From the NCBI GenBank assembly GCA_028551475.1, contig CM052358.1, forward strand, positions 14,305,938 to 14,369,937: a DNA stretch of 64,000 nt, in the 5' to 3' direction. The notes beneath the pieces were generated by a model, which saw only the letters and a list, made by a program, of their open reading frames with translations, ran no database searches and was not told the DNA's origin. Shown here one piece after another: positions 49,701 to 62,500 of the stretch. The position numbers were made by a program, and so were the translations under genes. Position 1 is the stretch's first letter. Every line of letters starts with the position of its first letter. This stretch comes from Casuarina equisetifolia. Its lineage: Eukaryota > Streptophyta > Magnoliopsida > Fagales > Casuarinaceae.

Positions 49701-52636
49701 ATATTTTAATATCGAATTCTTTTTGGATTCTTCGGGTAAATCTATAAGTTATTCAAGATTGATAATATATGCAATCTTCTTTTTAAAAAATTATTCTTAA
49801 TGTTTTACTAAACAAGAATAACTTCATTAATAAATTTTAATTGTAACAATGCAAGAATAAAGTACCTCATTATTTAGATTTAGAAAACTTGTTCTCAAAT
49901 TTTAAATGTTGTTGGGTGATAGCTTGTTATTTGGATGATTTGATTTTTTAAATATGCTAAAAAGCTAATTCAATTAGTTTAAATGATGTTGGGTGATAGT
50001 TCATTCATTATTTACGACTGTGTTGAATATGCTAGCCATTTTTAAGGCTAGAAACACTTATGCATTTTCTTTATATAATAGGAGTGTGTTTACACAAGCT
50101 AGAAACACCATCTAATTATTTTCTTGATATAAAACAAGTGTGTTGAATATGCTACATAGTCAAGTTGTGACATACTCTTCCAATTAAATTCACAACACCC
50201 TTCTTGGGGCCTAGGTTGTATTGAGAGCTACACTTGGACTAATAGACTAGGTTAACTTTGATATCATTGTCATGGATTGGGCTCTTTGCCCAAAGACTAA
50301 CTTACAATGTAGTGCTATCAAGTTGTTTTTGAGGCCAAAAATGCCCAATCATTTTTCCAATGTAGGACAAGTGTGCCAAATATGCTACATAACTAGGCCA
50401 TGACAATATGGCTTAAAATTGATTAAAAGTAATTTTTTTTTTTATACTTTTGATTCCTAAATATGATTTTGGACATGAATAGAACTCTCAAAACTTGTCT
50501 CTGTTAAGAACTTGAAGATCTAGTCCCAAATCCATTTTTAGAATGTGTAGTTCTGCAATCATTCATATTTTGCCACGAAATAAATCTTTCTTTACATACA
50601 ACTTGCCTGACAAGTCAACATACGTTGGCTTCATTGGAGTCAGGAACCTAAGAAGTTAAGGTTGAGACACAATAATTTCCCTGACAAAATATTTGCCTTC
50701 TCAATTATTAAAAAACATCAGTTCCAATTTGGACAGCTTTTTCTTTGCATGAAAACCGTTATGGTCTAATTTGGGTTTTGCTCTTTGTATTCTTGCTTAT
50801 CAGCCTTCTGTCCATTGCACATTGTTTATCAAACATGAACCTTTGCATCCGAAATCAAATCCCGTGGCACGTCTCTCGGCCCCGTGACTCGGTCAAGAGA
50901 CCTCGACGCCCGCCTGCGTGATTCACGTGCTCGCAGCAGCTGCTCGTGGCGTCCATGCAAGTTGCGCACTGCAATCATTGAAGAATGAATGAACAAGATC
51001 AAGGCTGCAAAACTTTGACCATTCGTTCTTATCTTGAGAATTGAAGGAAGAGGATAGCTGTGCATAGGGAACACCAATATAGCATCACGGCTTGGGTCAG
51101 AGCTTGCTGATTCAACGGAACAAACCCACCTTCCAGAAGTCCTTAGGTTTCTGGTGGGTGGGTGACACTACCGTAATAGACCAAATCCGTCCCTAAGGTA
51201 TTTGTACGTGTTCGTGCTATTTTCACATAATTTCTCATCTCTATTTGGCCGCAGGGAAGGAAAATATTTCAATGCTAAGTTGGTTGTTTATATCTTAGTA
51301 ATTCAATTTCTTTTAATAGTTGGCTTAAAAGAAATTAGGTATTTTTTAGCTTAATATTAACGCTTGCAGGCTAAGCCCTCAGATTTCATCTTTTTATTCT
51401 ATCATTTATGAATAGAACTTCAATTCTTTTTTTGTAATATTCAAAACAATAGGTTATATTACAAATTGTGATAATTATATTTTAAAATATTTCAATGTTA
51501 TATTCCTTTCATATTTTAATGAAAAAAATTAAGTAATGCAACATTGCTTTGCAACAAAAGTCCTGGCAACACGTCATGGAATAAATCATGCTTCTCCGCC
51601 ATTTTAGAATATTTCGATCGTCGCAAAGAAAAGGTGTTCCCATAAGGCAAATTTCAGTACCATCGTTAATTTCGCTTGACCCGTGATGACGATGGATGCA
51701 CGTGAACCCATAGTCATTACCATTGGACGGATTTTGTCACCTCTGCAGGCTGAGAACCAGAATTTCTTGGGAATTCGCAGTCTGTGGTCTCATTAGGCTT
51801 TTGGCTTTTCAACACGCTGCTCCGTTGGCGTAGCCCTAGCCATTAGAAGGACGGTAGGGACGAAAGCAGACGGCAAGTCTAAAAAACCCTTGGTGGACTT
51901 CGGATGGGTTTTGGAAAGCAACAGGTGCTCTGCATCCCGCCTTGTAAACAATTCTCCGATCGCAAAGCAACAAACAATCGCTGGCTGCTTGATCGGGTAT
52001 ATTTGAGCAAGAGATACTTGACCCAAAACAGTAGAAAGACATGAGCAAGAGCCAAGAGACAACAACGTAACCAGCCTAAACTAGAATGTTTGCTTCAAAT
52101 CACGGGAAGGCTGACCCAAAAGCCTTGGTTTCACATCCATCGCTGTCATAAAAATCTGGCAGCACATTCTTTATTTTCTGTCAAAGATCTAAAAACCGGT
52201 TTAACAGGGACACCTGTGACTATTCTAAGGCAGGCCTCTGAATGTAACAGTCGGCGAGCGGCGACTAACAACGAGGCGGCTAGGTACGACCCTCACCAAA
52301 TGACACCCTCTCCTCATTGCGAATGCCTCCACCTCACTCCGAAAGAACATTTTCATCACTTTCATGATTATCTCTAGCTCCTAATTTGCTCAACCTATAC
52401 GACTACTAAAGAAAAATGTAAGATATTAACTGCGTTCTGAGTTTAATTTTTACTTTTCTTTATACGTTGAGGATGTCCTAAAAGCTACCTTTAACCTCTA
52501 GAAGTAACACTTGTTTATTCAATTTTATTACTTATTATTCTACTCCTAATTAGAAAAGTATTTTAAAGGTAGATGGCAGTATGTTGCGGCGGGGTTGCTA
52601 CTAAAAACTGTTTTTGTCAAACTCCACGCGCTCGTT

Positions 52637-52642
52637 GGTCAA
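52637..52642 (-). promoter_or_regulatory. W-box (TTGACC) upstream of the VQ gene
   Basis: TTGACC on the minus strand, about 130 bases before the TATA box and 220 bases before the VQ start codon. W-boxes bind WRKY factors, which are partners of VQ proteins. One six-base match is weak evidence. Confidence 0.35.
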
Positions 52643-52763
52643 CTCAGGGAAGGTATGACCGACAGCTGATGGAGGACGAACGTATTGGAGCCGGTGCTTG
52701 GCTTCCCCTTCGCTTCGGTCGTTGTCTTTTCTTACCCATACTGCGTATCCATCATATAGGAGC

Positions 52764-52773
52764 TATATATAAA
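52764..52773 (+). promoter_or_regulatory. TATA box of the VQ gene
   Basis: TATATATAAA, 90 bases before the ATG at 52863, a normal distance for a plant gene with a leader of about 60 bases. Confidence 0.65.
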
Positions 52774-52862
52774 TGCCAGGTAGCATGGTTTTCTCCATCG
52801 TTTCCTCAACATATTCGAGCCAGATATAGAAACCTTCCATCTGTGGCAAACCTACTTTGGTC

Positions 52863-53390
52863 ATGGAAGCTTATACTTCGTCCTCGTCGGCAAAGAATCC
52901 AAAACTCACGCACTCTGCGTATTCCACGGTACTGCGTACAGTTCAAAAGTCTCAAACGAAGCCATGGAAGAAGCCACTGGCGCCACTGCCTCCAAAAGCT
53001 CCTAAAGTTTACAAGGTGGATCCCATTAACTTCCGTGACCTTGTGCAAAAGCTCACCGGAGCAACCGATCTCCAGTCCCAGCGTCTTCAAAGCGCGGCGC
53101 CTCCTCCGCTCAAAGTCGGCATGCCCCCGTCAGCTGGTGGAGGCATGAACAAGCCAACACATCTCCAACAGCCTACATCAAGAATACCATTCTCGGCAGC
53201 GTCCCAGCAGGACATGATCTCTGAAACACAGGAAATGAAACCACAGAAGATGTCTAATGGCGAAGAGGCAGTATTCTCGCTTGAGATGAATATGTCCCCG
53301 TCTTCTCACAATTGGTATTCTTTCCCTCTTCTGAGTCCAGGATCTATTTCCAGTTTGGATCAGAATATGTACGGTTCTTTAGCTCTATGA
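52863..53390 (+). CDS. VQ-motif protein (VQ29-like)
   Basis: VQ proteins are small plant nuclear cofactors that bind WRKY factors, and some bind PIFs, to tune defence, growth and light responses. It is a single exon of 175 residues from the ATG at 52863 (MEAYTSSSSAKNPKLTHSAY). The VQ signature FRDLVQKLTG is at residues 57-66, preceded by LPPKAPKVYKVDPIN, typical of the VQ29 subgroup. The rest is low complexity, with a C-terminal SLDQNMYGSLAL. An open frame at 52573-53148 overlaps it in another frame and is a shadow. A TATA box lies 90 bases upstream and a W-box about 220 upstream. Lack of introns and short length are normal for VQ genes. Confidence 0.93.
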   Translation: MEAYTSSSSAKNPKLTHSAYSTVLRTVQKSQTKPWKKPLAPLPPKAPKVYKVDPINFRDLVQKLTGATDLQSQRLQSAAPPPLKVGMPPSAGGGMNKPTHLQQPTSRIPFSAASQQDMISETQEMKPQKMSNGEEAVFSLEMNMSPSSHNWYSFPLLSPGSISSLDQNMYGSLAL

Positions 53391-56300
53391 TCGCTTAGAC
53401 CAGTCCACGATGTCCTGGTATACCTCCACTGCTTCAACAGCGAAAGCGGGGTCCCTTTTCATTACAGCCTCTCCTTGTTTTAGCCCAGAATGTATGGAGT
53501 ATAACTAGAGACCGCGATCTGTCTCGCTTGTCATCGTCACGGTTGAACTCCTACATTCTCCTCCTCTTTGGAAACTTGCTAATTAGATATTGTTCAGGCA
53601 AGACAACTGTAAGCTATTTCTGCATTTCGGTTACGACTCCATTGTTTCATGTATTACTTCATTGTACTCAGTTGGTTGCTAAACACATCCTAATAATACA
53701 GTTCTTTGCGTCATTAGAGCGTAAGCACGATCGTCAAATTTGGAGGCTCCGGAGAACTTTCCCGTTCGGCTGTACTTTAACTGAAAAGATTGCCACCCGA
53801 AGACTGGAACTTGGGATTGGATTTTGAATCATACAGTCATGAATCAACGCAAGCCGGAAAAGACCCAACCAAGACTGAGTCTAACCATTTTTACAGTAAT
53901 TAGTCTCGTCATACAAGCTCCCTTCCAAGTATTTTTACATCCATTTATTGGTGATATTTAACTTTTTTAGGCTTGCTATTTACACATTTCCTCTCTTGAT
54001 TTCTATTCCATCCTCTTCTTTTTGTGTAATTTTTTTTAATGAATATGTGAGTTTATTTATTAAAAAATAAAAAATATATATAAAAAAATTTAAGAATATA
54101 TCCTAACATTACAATTCATCTAAAAGAAAGTGAAAGTTGAAATTCTCCAATTATGATAAAACAAAATATTTTCCTTAAAAGATTTAATATTCCTAAATAG
54201 AAATACTCTTTCATATATTATTATCTTAATTCTAACCAATAAAATTAATATTTTAGTAGTTTTATTTTGGAAACACCTATAATTTCGTGTAAATCATACA
54301 CAATAGAACACCTTTAAAAAAAATTTAAGGAGCTTTGTAACCAAATTACTTCTTTTAATTACTTTAATCATTTATTGTAATTTAGAGTTTCAATCATTAA
54401 TGTTCCTATAAAGGCTTTGATGTATAATAATACTTCTCCAAATTTGCCTAGTTTGAGAACACTAGAAAAAACAAGTGTAATATAATTTTGAATTAAGAAC
54501 TACAAAAATTACAATATAAGTCAATTGAGGAGAACAATCGAAATATCATTTTTGTTGTAGGAACACTAAAAACATCTATGAAGTTATGTTTGTTGATTCC
54601 ACCTCAATATTAACTTAGGGTGATTTCTTGTATGTCTCTTTACAATAATAAGAAGGTTTGAATATCGTAAATATGAGAATTTGTCATAAGTTGAAAAGAC
54701 TTCTCTAGCTCCATATCATATTTCTTTTAATATCAAGATGCATAACTAAAGTGGTCTTGCATTTATTACTATAAATCCATTTATTACATAAGAATGAACT
54801 TAAATAATTGATGAGATTCTAGAGTAACCACTCTAATAGAACCTTATTTCATACTTTAAAGTTTAATTGCCCAAGTCCTTATTTCTTTTTAAGTGAACAA
54901 ATAATTTATTAAACAACCTTTTTTATAATCTTCCGAATTACCTACTCATAGAAAATGCATAATTTTTATTTTAACTCTTTTCAAACTCTCCTTCAGGATC
55001 AAGTAATCGGTATGCAATTAATGGGCTCCAAAAACTTATAAACTTGAAACCTACATAAGCAAGTATTACTAACTCTTCATTACCCATTTCTCTCTTAGGA
55101 TTTCATCCATAGCTTCCTTCCTGTCCCATTATATTCATCAAATCAAATTACTTCATCAGTCACGTTTTCTAATCCATCTCAACCTTTCTCTTAAAATCAA
55201 TAGTTGTGATTAAAAAATATGTAAACTTGAATCTACCCATCACATCTTATTATGTTATGGATATATGTATATTAAAACTTGTAGAACATATGTTAAGTGG
55301 AGATTTACTCGGGATGATTACTCTACCTCTTCATTGATACTCGTGTTGATGTAGTTCTCATACTGATATGCTTTCAAAAAAGAAAAAAACAAACACAATG
55401 GTATTCCGTGTTTGTCTGCTCTCCAGAGTCCACACTGTGGCCAGATCTCTCTTAGAAGTTTGTACGTCGTGATGTTAGCAAAAGGGGAGTTATATTCCGC
55501 GATGTGAGTTCCATATAACGACAAAATACACGGTGTCACATGTTTTTAATTGAGCCAGGCATTTGTTGACTGAGCCAGCAATTCCATAATGATTGACATT
55601 CCCATCTCTAATGGTACAACTAACAGGCCAAATTCTTTGTCCCCGGTCTTACCGATTGAAATTTTCTACGTTTCTGAGTTATTTCTGTCAATATTCGATT
55701 CAATTGTTTTCTAGCACCTATAACCAAGCTTATTAGGATACTATGAGAGCAGACCCCCATTTAAGAATTACAAGGTAAAAGAGAGGTTTTATTAGGGATT
55801 GAAACTAGAAAATATGTGAGACCAAGTGTTTCTACAACAAAAGAAAAGAAATTTATTCGAAAAGTTTTAAGAGTATATACTCTATAATGTTTCATTTGGT
55901 AGAGTTAGGTGAATCAATCCAACTACGCTGAGAATATGATTAATCTAATAATAAGAGTTGTTAACTTTGTTTAATTGGGTAAAGATATTGTTCCAAGGAA
56001 CACCTTTAACCCCAATAGTTTCTACTTATTGTAACTCCATCATCTTTCTTTAATTTGAAGAACAGGGAGAAAACCCACAGCTATGAGTCCCCATCTTATA
56101 TTGCCTCCTGAAAATTGCCTCTATTCACAATACAAGTCTCGCTGAGGACAGAAGAACTGGCAGTGGAAAAATGGGAACCTAGATGGGGACAAAACTACCT
56201 GCGGTTTGCAAAGTTTTTGCTGATCAACAAAAAGATTCATAATGCCATGCGTGAACATCGCATCATGAAAGCATCACTGCTTAAACCCCATATTTTCCTT

Positions 56301-56714
56301 TCAATCGGAGAACACATTCCCACTTATCTCCTAAGCATTGGAGACGAAGATGCCACTTAATCTGAGGAACATTCATAAGAATGATTTAAAGTAGTAGGGG
56401 GCGAAGCGAAGACCCCATTGCATAAAACACATCCAGGAAACCACAAAATTCTTCAATTTATATACATGAAGAGAGTACATTATATTTTAGAGTAAATATA
56501 CAAAGCTCTGTTACATTTCAAAAGGATTTAATCAGGACTTGAAGCCATTAAAAAGACGCTGTAGACAATTCAGTTCAAGTCCTTGAGCTTTTGGGTTTCT
56601 TGCCTTTGTCATGCTAAAGATGTTATCCTCTTTAATGCTCTGCACAATTTCTTTTGAATGAAAGTGTACCTTCTCTTGAGGTGGATTAAATCAGGCAATA
56701 TATCGAATCTAATC
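53391..56714. other. AT-rich intergenic region, VQ to EngB
   Basis: 53391-53850 probably includes the VQ 3'UTR. 53900-55300 is very AT-rich with no gene. The open frame 56115-56360 is the only part that looks protein-like (see separate entry). The EngB 3'UTR should be near 56450-56714. Confidence 0.5.
56115..56360 (+). other. Unassigned open frame, possible exon remnant
   Basis: An 81-codon frame whose internal part (ELAVEKWEPRWGQNYLRFAK, then INKKIHNAMREHRIMKASLL) has the composition of a helical protein and differs from the AT-rich surroundings. It is preceded by a CACAG that could be an acceptor. I do not recognise a family. It may be a gene fragment captured by a transposon, a decayed exon, or chance. 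Confidence 0.3.
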
Positions 56715-59193
56715 CTATTGATCCCAGTAGTTCCTTAGCTGCGACATATGTAGGAGAAGCTCATCTCTGCCCAAACCAGTGACACTGCTGGTCATGATCC
56801 ACGCCGGATGTTGCTTGTAGTTTTGTCTGATTAGCTGTTGAAAATCTCTGATGTTCTCGTCAGGCCTTTTTCCTTTGCTTGCCTTCATTTTGTCACACTT
56901 TGTGAAAACAAAAGTTATTGGTATCTGAAACGCACAGAAAAATGGCAGAGACCACAATAAGGACTGGATTTATTATTATGGCAGTACCCAAGTGATAAAG
57001 TGACTATCTTTATGAACGCTCAACATCAAAGAACAGCATACATTGTTTCGTCCAAGCCAATTAGCACAGTCTAGGTCAATCTTCTGGGGTGGGACGCTTG
57101 CATCAATGAGAAGTAGAACAGCAACAAGAGTACTTCTGTTCAAAAAGTAGCCCTTTGTGAATACAGACCAATCCATCCGAGCAGCATCTGGGGCTTTAGC
57201 AAATCTGGGAACAAATTGAACCATTAGGCATCAATTGGACAAGGATATACTTAGTAACGTGGGGCATTGGTATCAAATTATACAGTCAAAGAGAAGCGGC
57301 AAGATAATTACAGATTTGCACCCCATTACATATATTACTATTTGGCAATTCATCGTAACAAAGAGAATGACAAAAATTAGTTCTCCTTATTGTTATTTGA
57401 ATCTAATAATGGGTTCTGGGCATGCAAAAATACCTAGCAATACCTGATATACTTTAATGCTAGGTAAAATTATTGCCCACTGGAATAACTTGATGCCACT
57501 GGTCATACAAAGTGAGTCTTGACCTGACTTTGTGGCCTCAACCATACCTGATGGTGATCACTCATCTCACTACCTATAAAAAAGCTTGGTGATCTAATTT
57601 ACCTTCAGATAGTACTGCAGCTTTCCCTAAAAGCATTATTGTATTATTTAATTACAGCAACAAATGGCTTGATGACACCTAACTGGTGAACCAACAGTAT
57701 GGGAACTTTTGTGTGTGAAACAAGAAAAAGCACGGAATGAAGCAATCTTAACTGTCAGCCAAACAAACTAGAAGCACAAGCTTAGCCATCAAAAAATAAA
57801 ATGTCATTGCTCAGTTCTTTTCACTGCCAAATAACTCAATTTGGACGAAGGAGAGCTTGAGGAAGAGATCGAACAGTTTGATGATCTGTTTACTCTCTCC
57901 CCAGCAAAACAAAAGAGACAAAGAAGATAGTCAACATTCACAGCGCCAGAAGTCATATAGGTACCTTGAAGAAAGAGAACACTATTCTCAAAGCAACTGC
58001 ATTAAATTTTAGGTAAGGGCTTGCTTCTTGCATAAATGTAGAGGAGGTAATATTCTAGGGCATCCTATCTCAAAATTCTCTGGGAGACTTTTGATCCGTT
58101 TTCAACTTTTACACGGGGATGGGTTGTTGTGCTTTTTCAGGTTCATACAGTGAAGTAGTGCAGCTGCTAGAGCAAGTATTTCTTAGATTACACATAATGT
58201 TTTGGAAGACAACAAGGAGCAGTCATGGGGAGCCGCATATACTTATAATTACATAAATAAGCAATCATGAATCCAACGATCTAGCTGAATTTGCAACCCA
58301 AGAGTCCGCTACAAGCACAAACCCTGCTAACCATCCTCAAAACGGAAATCAAGAATTTGAGGATAAGGCCCAACATTCCAGTACTCTAGACCAAAAAGAA
58401 ATTTGGGGTATTATGGTTGACCTAACTACTACGCTTAAATCTAACACATTTGTCTGATGTTTTTTCTTAACGTAAACAGCTAAACACACCCATTTAAGCA
58501 AAAAGTTCGAATAGCTAACTTGTTTAGAGCAAATAGCCACGCTTACCCATAGCCTGGCAAATCCACGATATACCAGCTCTTGTTCACCAGGAAATGATTG
58601 ATAAGCTGTGTCTTTCCTGCACATATTACACACGAATTAGCAACACCAGAAGGCAAAAATTACACTTAAGCCGTTTCAAATAACTATAAGGGAGGGAAAT
58701 AAAGAACAAAACCTGGTTTCTTAGATGTAAGAGCAACCTCCTTCTTGCGAACGAGGGCATTGATGAGCGAAGACTTGCCGACGTTTGAGCGACCCAGAAT
58801 GGCAAATTCGGGCCGGTCATCCTTGGGGCAATCCTTGGTCCTCCCACTGCTCTTCACGAACTCCACCTCCTTAATCCGTGCGTCACCCGCGTAGGGTCCG
58901 ACCACGATGTTGGAGCCGGGCAGGACCATGTCCTCGGTGACCTCGTCCGGCTCGACCCCGGGTGGCACGAACAGGACGGTACGGACGAACCGTTCAGCCT
59001 CAGACATCGGGGCGCTAGGCGAGGTCTTGGAGGCAGAGGGCGGGGAGGCATGCTGGGTCGGGTTCCGGCGGCGGGCCGAGTGGGACAGACGGGTTGGCAG
59101 GGAGACTGTGAAAGGTGTGGGTTTAGGAAGCAATAGAAGAGAAGAAGGAGGCGCTGCGAGAGAAGCAACAATTCGGCTTCTCAGTACCAACAT
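56715..59193 (-). CDS. EngB/YihA-type GTP-binding protein, plastid-targeted
   Basis: EngB (YihA/YsxC) GTPases act in assembly of the large ribosomal subunit; the plant form with a transit peptide is needed for plastid function and embryo development in Arabidopsis. Exons: 58713-59193, 58547-58616, 57042-57204, 56715-56924, joined in phase to 307 residues. The start is ATG 59193 ([20 protein letters not shown]); the first 60 residues are rich in Ser, Pro and Arg and poor in acidic residues, as in a chloroplast transit peptide. G1 is GRSNVGKS (134-141), G3 DLPGYG (179-184), G4 TKCD (246-249), G5 the SSVTG segment. The third intron-separated exon carries [20 protein letters not shown] and VLLLIDA. 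It shares a 393-bp upstream interval with the divergent BSD-domain gene. The second intron is 1.3 kb. Confidence 0.95.
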
Positions 59194-59586
59194 TTTCGGT
59201 TCAGCCTTCCCCTTCTAGCTGCTAAACAAAGCAACTAGAAAAGGTAATCAAACGATTTAGTTGTCGCGGCGAATATCTCCTTTATTTCGTCGGCAGCGCT
59301 GTCGCCGTAATGAGGTTTCGTTGCTAAAAGTTGCCGTAATAGGTCATGATATATCTACAGTAACCATAGCCTTACGAGAGCATGATCTTAACTTCAGTAA
59401 TTAAGATTATTTATTTTAAAAATTTTATGGGTACGCAAAACGCAAACAAGAGGTGTGTAACGTGAATATATCAATTCCCCAAACGGCGGCGTATTGCGGG
59501 GTCTTGATCCCCGATCCTGGAAGAGGAATCTCACATCCTTACATCCTAGTATCGTCGCGGTCCACGGCACAGAGCTATCCAGAACG
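59194..59586. promoter_or_regulatory. Short divergent promoter interval between EngB and BSD genes
   Basis: 393 bp separates two start codons on opposite strands, so the two core promoters and leaders must share this space. The EngB side (59200-59330) is GC-moderate, the middle (59330-59460) AT-rich. I find no clear TATA box for either gene. Confidence 0.6.
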
Positions 59587-62500
59587 ATGTCTTGGTTAGC
59601 AAGGTCCATCGCGAACTCACTCAAACTGGACGACAATGACGACGACGATGCTACCAACGCCAACGCGAATGCCGCAGATCCAAAATCACCGCAGAATCCG
59701 AAGACGGATTCGCCTTCGTCACCGTCCTCTCAATCACCACGTGGCGTCAGAGACGACCTCTCTGAGCTTACGAAATCGGTGACCCGCCAGCTCTGGGGTG
59801 TCGCCTCCTTCCTTGCCCCTCCTCCCCAGATCCCTGAGTCCAACACCCCTCAGCCATCCGATCAATCCGATATTGGAGAAGCGTCTGATCACAGAGCATC
59901 CGAAGAGGACTTGATCTCCGGAATCCGCAGCGATTTCGCCGAAATCAGTGGAAAATTCAAGACCGGAATTTCGAAGCTGTCGAGCAACAAAACGATGTCA
60001 GAGATCACGAAAATCGCTTCGAATTTTCTCCAGCTTGGGTCGGAGGAGGAGATCGGCGATGCCGTCGGTGTGACCGAGGAGGTCTTGGCCTTCGCAAGGA
60101 ACATCTCGATGCATCCAGAAACTTGGTTGGATTTCCCTCTCCCTGATGATGACGATCCTGATGGTATTTATCTGATCATTCTTTTATTTTGGATTCAGTT
60201 TAGATTTATATACGACGCGTTAATGCAAATTTGATCTGATTTATTGATGCTTTGAGCTAAGTGATTTGACATCATCGTTGAGTTTCAACCTGCATTATTT
60301 TCCGTCCTTATTGTGGATAGTTGATTCAGGTCAGCATGTTACTGGGGTCCGATTGTTTTGTGTAATTACTGCATTAGTTTGTGGAATTACTGGATTAGTT
60401 CTCTATTCATTCAGCTTTACAGCTTGATTTCTATACTGTTAAGCTTCGGAATGCAGGGAATAAGCTAGATTTTATTTCCTTTTTTAATTTGGGAGGTAAT
60501 TGATTCGCTTGTCAGTTTTAGCATTTAGATGACAACCATCCAAGAGGCTAGATAATTTGATGGCATAGAAGTGAGAAAATTGTAAAAATGTGGTTTGGAG
60601 ATTGATAGCGTGTAGATGTCTTGTAAGTTCCTATTGAATTTTGAGCATCTTGGATTTTTTTTCTTTTTCCCAGACTTTGAAATGTCTGATGCCCAACAAG
60701 AACATGCTCTGGCTATTGAGCGTGTTGCACCGAGCTTAGCTGCTCTCAGGATGGAGCTTTGCCCAGGATACATGAGTGAAGCTTGCTTTTGGAAGATTTA
60801 CTTCGTACTCTTGCATCCAAGACTCGGTAAACAAGATGCTGAACTTTTGTCAACACCCAAAGTAAGTTAAACTTTCTATCTGTTTATGGCCAACGGTCTT
60901 TCTTTCGAGGTATATTCCTTTTCTTGGTTAGTCACATAATTATTGTTGGACCTGATTGCAACCAATAGGCTAAAGGGACTATACTCAAGCTGTAGCTCGA
61001 GGGTTTTTCAAGTGTATATAAATTTCACCTGCAAGGTGGCATAAAACTGTATTTTGGGGGGTTTTAGGAGAAGATATTGTAAATAAGTGTTTAATGTATC
61101 TTACCAAAAGTTTTAGAACACATACTGAGTTTCAAGAGACTTTAACTCAGTTCTTCTCTTGCTCAATAGTATCAAGAGACTTTAACTCAGTTCTTCTCTT
61201 GCTCAATAGGTTTTGTGGTTTGAAGTTTCTTGTATACTTGATACCAGTATTATGAGGACCTCATAGCACTTAGGACTACTTTGTACTTGTATTATGTCTA
61301 TATCCTTCCAGCTTGTCTGTTGCTTGACTAAAATACTACTGAGCTTGCAATGGCTTTCAAGGAGTGTTTTGACAGAATGGTTATTCTTCTTTGATCTTAG
61401 ATGGTCAGGTAATCAATATAAGGTCTTTTTTCTCTTTTTGATATGACTAAACACCCTGATTAGCTGAAGAAAACTGCATTTCACTACAAAATCTCATTGT
61501 TTTGTGCATATAGTATCCTATTAAAGGATGGTCAATTGAGGAAGAAGGGATTACATGCAGTTTTCAATACTGAATTTATTCATCTGTTGAAGTTTTAATT
61601 GTTGAAGTATAGAAATGTCAGAGTTAAAAAGGAAGGAAGCAAGATGGCACCCTAATAATTCTTGCCCAAAATAAATAAATAAATGAAACGCAGAGCACTT
61701 TAAAGCCCAACGCTAAAGACATATATAGCTTCACTCCAAAACCCTTTGAGAAGAATATCCATAGTCCATGGTTGCTTGGAATTTTATTTTTAAAAAAATA
61801 GGTAATTGGTGACGAACAAAGGTAAGAGCTGCCCTTTAGAAATCATGAAAAAGAAAATTGTAGATATCGTTGTTGTTGTTGTTATTCTTTTTCTTCTTCT
61901 CAAGTCTATGAGATATACCTTCCAAGTTTATTCCCCTTTCACTCTTTATGATAAAATTTTATTTGCTTAATGTCTTGATTAATTCATTCTCATATATTTA
62001 AGCTTTATTTGCTTGATATTTTTAGCGAACTATTTGATAGACATTGATTTTCTTCTTGTCCTGTAGTCCTTATCTTCTAGTTGCACGTAATTTATTACCT
62101 GATTTGTTGAAATAGTCCTATCCTCTGGTGATTTTACTATACCCTGGTGTTTCTATTGCCACTATAGTGCAGTTGCCAAATTTGATTTCTTTGGCTTTTC
62201 TAATAATTTGTCTATGCATTGTTAGTGTTATTTGTTGTTGATATCTATATTCAACTTGATAGAGATATCTGTGTACTCTTTTTTTAGTTCTAAGACAATG
62301 TTAATATGTAAAGAATCTGGTTGAAGTTTTTTCTTACATATAATTTTTCACTCTTATTTCTAGTAGTATTATTTCATAAATCGGGCTCTCTCAAGAGAAA
62401 AATTATGGTTCTACCTCTGAAGTTGAGGATATAGAAGTGGTTATGGCTATGAAGTTTGGCAGTTTGTGCCTTTACACCTATCTTTAATGTTTTAGATTTG

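Larger units (their letters stand above)
46779..52862. other. Long intergenic region downstream of PUB30-like gene
   Basis: The first few hundred bases are likely 3'UTR. I recognise no gene in the remaining 5.5 kb. An open frame at 48395-48760 (121 codons) has no domain. 49000-50400 is AT-rich with locally duplicated phrases (ATGTTGGGTGATAG at two places near 49907 and 49987; GTGTTGAATATGCTA near 50020 and 50140). A possible LTR remnant lies around 50268-50410 (TGTCATGGATTGGGC preceded by a sequence like a reversed primer-binding site). 50850-50960 and 51790-52060 are GC-richer and open on the minus strand, but I cannot assign them. Confidence 0.45.

Noticed and set aside
51793..52065. Minus-strand frame with 90 codons in a GC-richer patch
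   Set aside because: No recognised domain, no splice partner and no promoter signal; could be a transposon fragment but nothing supports a call.
52573..53148. 191-codon frame overlapping the VQ gene
   Set aside because: It overlaps the VQ coding sequence in another frame, starts upstream of the TATA box and has no domain.
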